Below, in pieces: positions 23,774 to 34,582 of a stretch of DNA of 64,000 nt; position 1 is the first letter of the stretch; every line of letters begins with the position of its first letter. This DNA is from Favolaschia claudopus. Its lineage: Eukaryota; Basidiomycota; Agaricomycetes; Agaricales; Mycenaceae. The notes under the pieces were generated by a model, which saw nothing but the letters and a program-made list of their open reading frames with translations, did not search any database and was not told the origin of the DNA. The stretch lies in NCBI GenBank assembly GCA_037176885.1, contig JAWWNJ010000046.1, forward strand, positions 620,001-684,000, written 5' to 3'. The position numbers and the translations under genes were made by a program.

Positions 23774-24929
23774 TCAATGTACTGGACAAAAAGAATCAGG
23801 TATACAGTCTACAGATTTATGACTCATTCGAACATTTGAGGATAATGCCTACGCATCTATCAACACAGCCTTTGGAATGGAACAAAGGGAACTTACTGGT
23901 CCCGACCACAGCGGGCGACGGAAAAATGGCTTGCACCGCTGAGAACATAGTAACTTGGAAAATCCGCACCCTCACACCGCTGGGATGCTCGAGTTCCACG
24001 ACTATTGAAACACCTGTAGTGTTTCCCTCTGTTTTAATACCCCGCAACCTGAACTTGCCGACGTTCATCAGGTACGACCTAACTTTACTCTCCGCCCCAT
24101 AGCCACAATAAAAATCCAAGCATCGCACGGTCACTCGATAATCTAGAAGTGCATCTACCAATTGGCCGCACACGACGGTCCCTGTAGATGCATGGAGCAA
24201 CACCAAATCCCCATAGTAAAGTTCGAATGGTTCAAGCAGACGGCTGACGCTATATTGGAGGAGGACAGGGAGAAGAGTGTCCTCCTCAAAGGTGCGGTTC
24301 TTCTCTCCTTTCTGGATCAGTTCTGAAAGAAACCCCGAAACCAAAACACGGTTGCTGACGGCTCGGCCGAAAACTCTGCGTTCTAATAAAATATCAGACT
24401 GTGTTCACGAGAATAATGACCACACCCACGATGGTTCTCTAAAGCGTCTCGAACAACGGCTTTGGCGACTGAGATGGAAATAAATAAACTGCTTCTTCGA
24501 TGAAAAATAAATCGAGGAAACCAACCTGTGGATGCAATAGGTCCATCGACGTGTCGGCCAAGAAAGTTGTGTACGTTGCTGGCTGCCATGCCAGTGCTAC
24601 GTAGGGCGGCATCGAAGAGTTGAACACAATTAAGTCGAGCCAAGGAATCGTCGACTGGGCCGCAGAAGCCCACGGTTTCGAGGTACAGATAAAGACCCAT
24701 GATGTCCTTGGGATTAATGGTGGAATTGATGTCCGTTACAAATTGAACGGTACCAGCTGGGAAGGAATGAAAGCAATAGCGACCCGAAAGAATACTTCGA
24801 CTTACGCAGGTTTGGAGCTACACGATGCAAGAGGACGACGTCAGCAAAGAAAAGGAACAAGTGTTCGCGTAACTGACATGCCACGAAAATCAGAGGGTTG
24901 CTGGTTTTAGATGGAGCCCGAGTTGTCAT
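23774..24929 (-). CDS. Nucleotidyltransferase-fold protein E, C-terminally truncated relative of D
   Basis: The likely start is MTTRAPSKTSNPLIF at 24929. A middle exon (NCVQLFDAALRSTGMAASNV) matches the corresponding exon of gene D. The main exon has LYYGDLVLLHASTGTVVCGQ and CLDFYCGYG. The GS of the fold has become GQ and the first Asp of DLD is replaced by Cys, so the active site is probably dead. After a donor (GTAAGT) near 23897 the next plausible exon ends at a stop at 23774. The region matching the last 150 residues of D could not be found between 23420 and 23800. It is probably a pseudogene or non-catalytic copy. Confidence 0.55.
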
Positions 24930-25290
24930 GTCTAGCAAAGATAGCTGAGATCGCAATATTGTTTCTGAGACCAGGCGGAGGCTATTTATGACAAACGAAC
25001 GCAGGGACTGTCCTTATTGAGAACCAATCTCGATTGCCAGGACGTCACCGCTAATTAATTCGGTAGCGCAAGAGAACGTCTGGATTGGTACAAGTCTATA
25101 CTTGATACATGAAGATCTACATGGGATCTATTGTGTACATACACTGCCTAAGGTTACAACTGACTCGAACGGACAAAACCCGGGGTCTACATTATGACCG
25201 CCACCTGCCGGCATCACGCGTCAAAACTCGGCGTCTAACACACTGGCGCCATATGCCGTAAGTTCACGATCACGTGAAGATAAATGCGAC
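24930..25290. other. Spacer between gene E and RNR2-like gene
   Basis: No gene is supported. It may hold a last exon of the RNR2-like gene (an acceptor TTAG near 25232 precedes a short frame containing FDA and a stop), but the phases do not join. Confidence 0.3.
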
Positions 25291-26404
25291 CTACATTGCT
25301 CTTGTTTCGCCTCGACTGTGAACACTGGCCCTACTATATTCAGACACGCGCTTCTCAAAGAAGTTGGTCTTCCCCTCCAAGGAAATCAGTTCCATGAAAT
25401 CAAACGGGTTCGCGCTGAAAAAAAGTTTCGGAGCGCCGAAACTCTGAAGAAGTCTATCGGCAACAAACTCGACATATTGAATCATCGAATCAGAATTCAT
25501 GCCCAGCAGTTGCACAGGGAGAGCTTCTGAGGTGCTGGTCAGGAACGTATCATACTGTGGCTTGACTGAGTGCACCGACCTCGGACAAAGTTTCGTTCCA
25601 CCGCCACCGCCTCCTCAACGATTTTCGCAACCCGTTCCGCCGTAGGTGGAGATTGAAGCAAGGAGAACATCAAACAGGCAAAGTCGGTGTGCATTCCCTC
25701 ATCTCTACTAATTAATTCGTTGGAAAAGGTCAACCCTGGCATCAATCCTCGTTTTTTGAGCCAAAAGATGGACGCGAAAGATGCTGAGAAGAAGATGCCT
25801 TCAACCGCGGCAAAGGCAACCAACCGCTGGGCAAATGGCCTCTCATCCCCCATCCATTTCATCATCCAGTCTGCTTTCAGTTGTACGCAAGGCACGGTTT
25901 CAATCGAACGGAAAAGTTGGTCTTTGAGCTCTGCGTCATCGATATATGTGTCGATAAGCAAGGAGTAAGTCTCAGAATGGATATTCTCCATCATGATTTG
26001 AAAACCGTAAAAGCAGCGGGCTTCCGCGATTTGGACCTCGCGAGCAAAGCGCTCGACCAGATTTTCATTCACTACGCCGTCCGCAACGGCAAAGAATCCC
26101 AACACAGTGGTGATAAAATGTCGCTCGTCGTCATTGAGTCGGGTTTTCCAGTGATTGCGATCCTGTGACAAGTCTAACTCCTCCGCTGTCCAGAAAGAAG
26201 CCAACGCCTTCTTGTACATCGCCCATACCTGTCGAGTAAGAATGCACAAAATTACTTTGTTCAGTTTCAACACTGTAACAAACCGCTCACATCGTCGTGC
26301 TTTATGGGAAACAGCGTGAATCGTTGAAGATCTGGAAGCAATATAGGTTCTAATCAAAAGTCAGAATTGCGAGAGACGACATAAACTCTGGGACCTTCGG
26401 ACAT
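25291..26404 (-). CDS. Ribonucleotide reductase small subunit (R2), short form
   Basis: This is a class Ia R2 di-iron subunit, which makes the tyrosyl radical used by R1 to form deoxynucleotides. The spliced start is [20 protein letters not shown], without the roughly 50-80-residue N-terminal extension of host fungal R2. All ligands are visible: Asp in [15 protein letters not shown], Glu and His in MMENIHSE, the radical Tyr in [11 protein letters not shown], Glu in EGIFFSASF, and Glu/His in [10 protein letters not shown]. The end is [20 protein letters not shown] and RGETRAM, so the acidic aromatic tail (like FTFDEDF) that docks R1 is absent. Near 25550 the frame is kept only if a 32-nt intron is removed; otherwise there is a frameshift. 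It is probably an accessory or element-borne copy, not the housekeeping gene. Confidence 0.82.
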
Positions 26405-26819
26405 GGCCTCTTCCTTCCAACTAACATGTCATTGGAGCCAGAGATGTATATATAAACAGATTTGCCTCTGAATCAGAATGACTGGAATGCACTAGAACGA
26501 GACAAGCAATAACTCATAATTCCGAGTCAACCCTGTCTAGCACAGGTTCAGCCAATCAAAGGCCGAAATTATATCTCTTCTTTCGTTTCGAAACCCAGAA
26601 CACGCGCCGAGGGAGACATAAGAGAAATCGCACAATAAATAGCAAGGAGGGTACTATTACAAGTCGCATAAAGAATGACTGTCAATGAAGCCTACGAAAC
26701 CAATAAATAGTAATGCTTGTCAACGAAGCCAACGAAACCAATAAATAGTACGATTTGTTGCCTAACTGTTACTAGATAGAAGGGTCAGGAAATTGCGCGT
26801 CAAAAGAAGTAGAATTGAC
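26405..26819. other. AT-rich spacer with a 38-bp tandem duplication
   Basis: Positions 26674-26711 and 26712-26749 are two adjacent copies of a 38-bp unit that differ at a few sites and share GAAACCAATAAATAGT. The rest holds the 5' flank of the R2 gene. No gene is supported. Confidence 0.6.
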
Positions 26820-28082
26820 TCACCGCGATGTGGAACGCAGCACGACGCCGAATTCGCTGTAATAACCCTGTAAATTAGTGGGACGCACGAGAATAATTAT
26901 ATTCCAACTCACCGGAATGTAAGGATAATAATGGGTAGCGTAATTCTTGCATTCGCTGTTATAACAGGTATCACCCAGGCGCCATTTGAGCCTCGAAGAG
27001 GTGATACTGCGGTCAACCACAGCGGGGTCGGATCCGAGGCGAAAAGTCAATGTACCGCGATCGCGGGAGACATGTCTCCAAAGGATGGGACACGCCCATC
27101 CGCACTGTTTAAGCCAGCTACTATTATCGATTGATTTCCGGACGCCACGACGATCGAGAAGCTGACTTGCTGGGATTGTGGGATAATGCCAGCTGTCAAG
27201 AGCACTCTCGTCGAACGCCTTCTCGGCGTAGTACATAACCAGAAGGTCTCTGGTGAGAAGTTGCATGTTGGCGGTGTGGGGGGAAACTATAACCGCCTCC
27301 GCGACGCAAGAGCCCATAGTCTCAGAGACGATAATAGACTTTCCCTATTTGACTTGCGTTAGATAAAATCCAAAATGAACGAAGAAAGAATCGCACCGGG
27401 ACGACTTCAAACTCCCATCTGGTCGCCACATGGCAGCGCACGAAAGAATCGACTTCGAGTTGTCGGTACTGCAGATTACCCTGCGTCATTTGGCGGAAAT
27501 ACAGAACCCAAGGTATGACCGCGCCGTTCGGGACGGCAATGTTGAGATTCGTAGGAAGCCAGTGTTTCACGGCACGCTCACATCTCTCCACGTATAAGAG
27601 CAAGGATCCGTGGACGGCGGAATGCGAACGAGTGATCATGTCCCAGAATTTGTAGAGCAGGATGTTAAAAGCTGAGTCGCTGAGCGAAGTTGGGGTCAAG
27701 AACATAGAAATTTGGTGGTCAGCTCGAGTGCGGAAGAATCGTTGACACATGAGTTGCAATGCCTTGGTGCTAGACCCACATTAGATTCAGATATTGTACA
27801 ATGCGACAAAACGAAAGCGTACCACTGCGAGAGGAACCAAATGTCCCGAAAATTCGCGTACGCGAGGATTACCGCCATCAAATCGTAGCAATCGAGCACA
27901 TTCTGAAAAGCGGAAGATGTATTCGAAAGTCGAGCGACAACAGTTAGAGTAGAGTCGTGCGTGTCTGAGCGAGTGCGTTTCGCCGGAGGCAAAGAATTAT
28001 TGGTCGAAGAAGTCGGAGAAGAAGGAGCAACAGAGCCAGGAGTAGACTTTTTGCGATTATGGGTTCGTTTACGAGCCGGCAT
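26820..28082 (-). CDS. F-box-like protein with degenerate nucleotidyltransferase-like core
   Basis: It starts MPARKRTHNRKKS with a basic, Ser/Pro-rich head (likely nuclear signal). FQNVLDCYDLMAVILAYANF at about residues 58-77 resembles an F-box. After an intron comes MITRSHSAVHGSLLLYVE and, about 15 residues on, WLPTNLNIAVPNGAVI. The place of this block matches the GS...DLDxxV signature of the agaric nucleotidyltransferase-fold family, but both Asp are Asn, so no catalysis is expected. The last long exon contains CYNSECKNYATHYYPYIP, with two cysteines, and the gene ends GVVLRSTSR at 26820. The relation to that family is by pattern only. It shares strand and style with genes D and E. Confidence 0.55.
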
Positions 28083-29661
28083 TGTAGCGGAGGGAGACTT
28101 CGAAAAAATAAAAATAAAAACAAGGAAGAAACTTCAGCGTCTCTAGATCTTATATTTGAAGAACCGAACCTTACCGAGACCCAGTTTCCCTGAACAACCG
28201 AGTGCGCGGGCGCGCCGCACTAGTCGATGATTAATTGAAACTAACCCATGACTTTCTCCCGCCTTGCGATCATAATATTCAAACACGCGCCCGCACTTTG
28301 AAAATCGGTTGGAGCGTTGTATTGAATTACAGCCCGCGCTCACCGGAACGAAAGGATGTAGTACTCCAGTTGCTGCGTATCAAAATCAGTTAGAAGCAAC
28401 TGCGATTATCTGGAAGCGACGAATTTATCCTAAAGCAAAGCCGCCGCCCGCCTCGAGTCCATGCACGGCCTCGATCGCTAGGACAGTTAGGAACGAGACT
28501 TGACCAAATACGATGAAACGGAGGAACCTTCTAGTTATTCCGCGAGGTAAATCTGATGTGAGTCCCTCTCGTCTAGGGTTCCGGGTCATACGAGGAGTAA
28601 CCGAGCGGGGAACATCAGGTGAAAAAGATTTTGCGACTCACGGCGCATCTCTGAAACCAGGAAATAGAGATTCGGTCCGCAAGAATTTTGAAAAAACGGT
28701 CGCGTATCAACTCAGTAGGCGGCATCTGTAAAGAAGGCTCAGTCGCAGCGCAAAAAGGGGGGGAAAGAGTTACCGGCCATGCGTGGACGAAAATATTGGT
28801 TGTTATGATTGCTCAACCGAGAAATAGTCGAGTGATTCTCCTTCGAGCCGACATTCGACAGGCACATGATGCTTCCGACACTGAAAAAAGCAGGCCCACA
28901 TTTATTAGCTGGGGAACTATTCATGGCAGTGAAGCGTAAAAATGGTACTGGATGGAGGCGCCAGGGAGGGTCGTCACTCTTTATGCAGCAAATGGTAAGG
29001 TCGGAGCGTCTGGGAAGAGTGTAAGCCATATCGATAGGTTACTATAGAAGGGTTGACTCACTTCTCACAGTCAACCTTAAAAATTTGCGCCCGTGGGCAT
29101 GCAACGCACTCTAAACCTCTTTTGGGGTCGCCACGCGCACACCACATGAGACCGGAAGTTACCGGCGCTCATGTGGTACTATAGAAAAGACCCACCTGGC
29201 TTACCGACCTTCCCGATCTTTCCGATCACCACATGTCGCTTGGCGTCGGCCTACCCAGACCCGACCCAAAGCTATGGATCCGTAATCGAGCCGAAAGATG
29301 CGAAATCTTCATCGAAAGTTAGCCGGCTGACCGGGTCACAAGGCACCGGTTTCAGGAACACAAAGCGGACAGCAAACGCCTTCGGGAGCGGGATCGGCAA
29401 TAAGACCTACGGTTGGCCGCAGGTCGGCAAGTTCAATTTGTACAATGCATCGCAAAATAATCGCAGTATTCAATTTGGACAGTGCATCGCAAAAAAAATT
29501 GTATATCAAGTTTACACAGCAGCATCCCTGATTTCCGTTACAGACTACCGATCTACGAGGAATTAATTGAGGAGCCCATCTTCCAACTGCCTGGAAGAAC
29601 GACTTGTTAGAACAAAGAGAGTGAAGGACGAAAAGAAAGGAAAAGAATGATAAGATTGTAC
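28083..29661. other. Fragments of unidentified genes
   Basis: Minus-strand pieces at 28143-28343 (CNSIQRSNRFSKCGRVFEYY) and 28739-29029 (MAYTLPRRSDLTICCIKSDD) look like exons but could not be joined. The first resembles the last exon region of the gene at 26820-28082 in its cysteine placement, so a broken duplicate is possible. Nothing is supported from 29050 to 29660. Confidence 0.3.
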
Positions 29662-30251
29662 TCACTTGCGCACAAGCATCGTAATACGAGGACCTTCAAT
29701 TTCAGCGACATCCAAGGGAGCCTCCTCAGGAGTGTGTTTGACGACGAGAATATTACCCCTGAAGGGAGTCCTTCCCTTGTTCGTGGCGACGCTGTTGTTC
29801 TTCGGCTCGGCGACCTTCTGGGGAGTGTAGAAGATCGTATAAGGGGTGTCGAGAACGACGCCGTGGTGAGCGAACACAGTGCGGATGCCATTAGACATGT
29901 CGACGACGTGAGCAAGTCCACAGTAGGCGACCCAGGCGTGAACGAAAAGGTCCGTAATGGTCGCGATCTCGACATCGACGCCGATATTGTACATAACAGG
30001 GACCACCACAGGAAGATGGACATCGGAGGCAAAAAGCATGCCATTGATTGCGCCCATATTGAATCCCTGTACAGATAATGATAAGTCGTTGATATATACA
30101 GGCCAATGAACTCGTCCCATACCTTGCGGCTAATCAAGTCAAGAGAGAACTCCTCGATCTGAGACATACTGTGCGGGACGGGATGAACGGGTTTGTCGAG
30201 AAAATGGTTTTCAGTAAGACGTTTGGTTCGAGCAAGAACTCTTTGGAACAT
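29662..30251 (-). CDS. Unknown protein, about 180 aa
   Basis: There are two exons. The first starts MFQRVLARTKRLTENHFL and ends SLDLISRK; a 54-nt intron (donor GTATGG, acceptor TGTACAG) leads to GFNMGAINGMLFASDVHLP. The second exon runs to ITMLVRK with a TGA at 29662. The stop overlaps a good donor sequence, so a further exon cannot be excluded. It is rich in Val, Ile and His, has no signal peptide, and a repeated VxxxV pattern suggests a beta-rich fold. No family was recognised. It lies in the same-strand block between the F-box-like and RING genes. Confidence 0.5.
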
Positions 30252-30605
30252 GATGAATCGACGGAGGAAATAGAGACGAGGGGTTTGTAAAGATATAAGG
30301 CGTTTTTATAATAATTCGCTTGAGTTCGGCGACATTTAAACAGGCCGTGCATCTGGATCTCGATAAAGAGGAAGTCGCTGAAACACCGTGCATCAAGAAT
30401 AGTGCGAAGCGGTAGTAACACGAGTCAGCAAAATAATAGCCTTTCCAGACGGGGTAAAATTCAAGGACCCTGCATCCTCACGCGTTCAGTCCCGTTTTGG
30501 TTTCAGACGCCGTTTTGTTCGACCAGTAGCTGGATACAATCAATAAATAAATTCTACCGGACTTAGTACGATAAATATGGCAATAGGAAAAAGTCCTGTA
30601 ACTGC

Positions 30606-31400
30606 TCAGGCGGCACCATTCGAAGGCCAAGTCAAACCTTTCCAACTGTAATACACACGAGTATCATCCCACGTCCCATACTCAGCCTCTATCTCCCGCT
30701 CCCGAGAGTCAGCAATAATAGGGTCGTCAGTTACGATTGTCCTGCAAACTGGACAGTCCCACTTATGCTCGAGATACACCCGGATACAGACGTAGCAAAC
30801 AACATCCCGACATCCAAGACTATAAGAAAGCTATCAGAATGAACGTCTGCAGCGTGAAAGGACATACATGACAGGATGAGAAAGTAATTGTCTGCAGATC
30901 GGACACTGATGAGAAGCTCTGCGAGGGGCGACCACTGGAGCGCTCTTGGGATACCCGATATAAAGATCCTCGACGCGTAAAGGGAAAGCGCGGCCAACAC
31001 GCTCCCCACCCACATAGGAACCCGATCCCTGGACCTTCGGTAGACGAGAGTTCGCGGTGGGAATCACCTCTGGTCGATGAACGCGAGGATTGTAGTGTGT
31101 GGCGGAAGCAAGCGAAGAACCAGCAGGCCCCGAGAGAGCCACAGATCGAGCAGGACGACGCAGTCGTCGAACGAGAGCAGCTTTTACTCGCCGCTGATGA
31201 ATGCGTCCGAAAAAGCTGGTTATCTTACGATCTTGACTAGCCGGCTTCTTTTTACGCTTCCGCGTAGAAAGAGAGCCTACATATAAATATTGAGCGATGG
31301 CAAATAGACATGAATAATAGGGCAGCGTACTTGGCAACTTTTTGCGTGATGCGAGCAAGTCTTCGCCGTAAGTCTCAAAATCTTCTATCGTCAAGTCAAT
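30606..31400 (-). CDS. RING-type zinc finger protein (C-terminal part of a longer gene)
   Basis: The last two exons give CPICRQLLSHPVI joined over a 47-nt intron to LGCRDVVCYVC and then HKWDCPVCRTIV. This is the C-x2-C ... C-x-[H]-x2-C-x2-C ... C-x2-C cross-brace of a RING domain, with Asp in place of the usual His at the fourth ligand. RING domains recruit E2 enzymes in ubiquitin ligases. The upstream part is basic (RKRKKKPASQDRK) followed by KITSFFGR, which resembles a PCNA-binding PIP box. The frame ends NGAA at 30606. Exons continue upstream without an obvious gene boundary towards the NGN-KOW region at 33-34.6 kb, so this may be the C terminus of that protein. Confidence 0.7.
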
Positions 31401-33100
31401 AAAGTTGTATGGAAATCGGGGATCTCACACTTACCAAGATACACTATAGCCCCCGCTGACGATTCTCGACGCACTTGAACAGAGCCTTCACCAGGTTCAA
31501 GTAAGGGTGACATGTGCGACGCATCTTCGTCCGTCGCACCGTCCTCTATATTCGCTGATATAATATAAGCATGACATCGATTGAATTCCACATGGATACT
31601 CACTGGTACAGGCAGCGGAGTTTGTAGCAGAATGCTCAGGATAAGTAAGCTCCAGTTCCTCATCGCTTGGAAGGGACACGGCATCCGAGCTCCAATCTAC
31701 AACAATCAGCGTCCATAAATACCAGTACAACCAAAAACATTCACCATCATACTGAGGCGAATACACTTTGAGGGCTAATCGATAAGTCAGGACACTTATT
31801 CATCTGTTGAACGGACACTCACGCAAATCTTCTCGATCACCAGAAGTCATAGCCAGGACGACAGGAGCATAGAGCATAGATTTGAAGGTATCGAAGTCGG
31901 GGACATTGCCGTCCTTGAAGCCGAGCATCATCCTATTCCTGAGCTCCGCCGTGAATCGATTAGGCACTAGACCATATCAGTACATCGACCGCTGTCTTTA
32001 AATCAACGGGGAGAACATCTTACGTATAGGGTCGATGTTCAAAACGTCGCCATCGAACGCAGAGACTCGGTGTAGAATGATCGCGGTATGCTGGGGATCC
32101 GCTACATATGAATCAGAACTTTCTGCATAGCGACTCCGACTGTCGGAGTAGTCAAAGTGAGTCTCCGTTCGAGACCGCACACCATGCGCTGCAGGTTTGG
32201 TCAGAATAATATTCATGCATACAATTCCGATTTGGCAACGCACTGGACAGACACAGATCACAGGAATCACCATGTCCAGACAACTCGTCAGGCGACACAA
32301 AAAGAGTAGACATCCCATCGTCTGAGGTGGGCGAACAGCGAGTAAGGCGGTCCCGCTCTTCAAACGCTGAAAATTCCAAGTTCTAGAGACCTATAGACGG
32401 TAATGAAACGCAAGACGCACCATAGGAATCCCAAGTCGGAGCCTCGTCCATAGGAATCTCTGGCCACGGATATGACGTGCTTAGAGTCGAGCGGAAGGAA
32501 GAAACGACAGGGAAATACGACGTACCAGGCTCGAAAATAAGACCCAGAGCGTTCGAGCCCGCGACAGAATCACATTTGCCTTCGATCACAGAATCATGAA
32601 GTCGAAAGTCATTGTCGGTGGTAGGCTGCGGCGAGTAAGGAGGCAACGGAGAATCGACTAGGGAGAAAAATTGGACTGAGGTTTACAATGAAGACAGAAG
32701 ACGTACTTCCTCTCAATCGAAAATCCGAAGAATAATTATCGTGTACATGGCTGCCATCAGTGGACCGAGGGCGACCAGCGACAGGAATTCGACCTTAACC
32801 CAAAGTTCAACGGCCAAGAAGATTGGGTCAATAAGAAAGAATACCTTGAGGAGTGTATATGTTATCGGTCTTTACCGTTACGCTCATGCCACTCGGTCTC
32901 TCCGCGCGTTCGACAGGATCGTCCCATAGCAAAACTGGTGCCTGAGTCAGACAGCGGACTAGGATACAGGAAAAAGGGAGAAGCTTACTTCGCCCGTCAG
33001 GGCCATAGAATCCCCGCGGCTTGTCCTTTTCTACAGGTAAATGATCCTCCGTTGAGCCCTTATGCGCTGAACACGACACTGCATTCAATGAAAATGATTA
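31401..33100 (-). CDS. Acidic, Ser/Asp-rich linking exons
   Basis: Short minus-strand exons separated by introns of 45-60 nt encode Ser/Asp/Glu/Pro-rich segments, for example PLPPYSPQPTTDNDFRLHDS, APVLLWDDPVERAERPSGM, HFDYSDSRSRYAESSDSYV and VPDFDTFKSMLYAPVVLA. Order and phase allow one transcript from the NGN-KOW exons to the RING exons. They could equally be the tail of one gene and the head of the next. No domain was recognised. Confidence 0.4.
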
Positions 33101-33106
33101 GAAAAA

Positions 33107-34582
33107 TTATCGAGAGACCTCTAAAGACAAAAAACGTACCCGGAGACGGAGGAGGAGGCGGCGGGATGTTTGGGGAGAGTTGCACAGTGTCGTCCATGTT
33201 GGGTGCTTGTACAGACTCTCTACAAAAAGACTTATATAAAATGGCGACTTATATACAAAACCACCTCCCTCCGAAACAGAGTGAACGCGATGTCCTATTT
33301 GCAAAGGAAGGGGACGATGTGCTGCAGCCATTTGTCGATTTACGCTGCTAGCAAACAACTCGGCAATCTGGTAAACTCGATCGCCGTGTTGAAGGACAAT
33401 GCTGCGATTCGCAAAGTCATACATGGGACTTTTGGTCCATGGAGCCAGCTCTTGTATGGATGATCGCACTCGATAGGTCTCTAAACCGTTAAGCGGCTTC
33501 CGACAAAGCAGGAAGCCAAAGTGAAAGAACTGTCCGTATATAAGAGATTGAATGGCGGGATCGACGGAATCGTCTAAGTGGTGTCGAAGGAGAGACTGAT
33601 GGCTTTGAATCTTGCTGACAGAAGGGGATCGCTCCGCACCTTCCTCAGTTCCCGAATTCCGCTGCGCGTCTTCTCCGATTTGCCACCGCGGAACAAGATA
33701 CAACAACGCACAATCTGTCTCAGCATCGTAGTGTTGGACCCACGCTAGGTCTTGTTTGTACTCCCCGCTCGTCCGGATACGGACCCAGCTACCTTCTCGA
33801 ATAGGCGGCGAGGCCAGAGACAGATTAGACTTGAGAGCTTCGGCAGAGATCTGTCTAGGAGCAACCAAACGACGAGTAAAGGCGACGTGAAGCAATAGCT
33901 GGCGAGCAACAGATTCAAACGTACACTCTATGTACACCTTACCAGAGACGGCAGGGGTGGCGGAGGCAGACAGAATATCGTAGTCATCTGGATAGTGTCG
34001 AGCAATCTCCAATACACTGCAAACTACATCCCATTCGCGGCCCCGCTGAGACTGGGTGAGCGTGGCACGCTAAGAACACAAATCGCATACCGTAACTCTG
34101 AACTCCCAGATTGGAGTGGGCGGAAGGTCGGGGCCTTCTTCCACATCATACACCCATTTGAAATTAGCTGCATCTACTTCCGCCGCTGGGCATTCCATGT
34201 TCGTCCTCTGATTATTACTGCCCAAATATCGGCCCTCGACTAGGTGGTCGGTCCTTTCTCGATCATCCTCGTAGGTGCGATTCGTCGTCAATAGCCAAGG
34301 AACACCATCCGAATCCTCGTCGTCAGAAGGGTCGAAGCATGAAAAATCTGACATAAGGACCTGGCAAGGCAATAAGTGAAAAGACCACTACTTACCATCC
34401 GTGTCCGATTCATCATCTTGTGCGTTCCCAGTCACAACGCTGATTAGAGTAGGAAATAGCGGCTCTGAATGCATTATTTTTCGACGCTGCAATGACAGAT
34501 CCAGTGAAGGTAGATAACCACAATAAACGAGTTGATTTACCTTGCCATTACTAGTTCTAAAGACCTCGAGACTTTCAACCAT
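33107..34582 (-). CDS. Spt5-like NGN-KOW protein (N-terminal part)
   Basis: The start is MVESLEVFRTSNGK at 34582. Exons 2-3 are acidic (DDESDTDG, CFDPSDDEDSDGVPW), as in the N terminus of Spt5. The large exon has SGKVYIECTFESVARQLL, matching an NGN domain edge, and then GSWVRIRTSGEYKQDLAWVQ followed by LLYLVPR, a clear KOW motif of the Spt5 type. Spt5 proteins bind RNA polymerase II and nascent RNA; many agarics carry divergent Spt5-like copies whose role is unknown. A Pro-rich block (SPNIPPPPPPSPG) read in another frame after a probable intron near 33240 indicates that the gene continues downstream. Confidence 0.6.
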
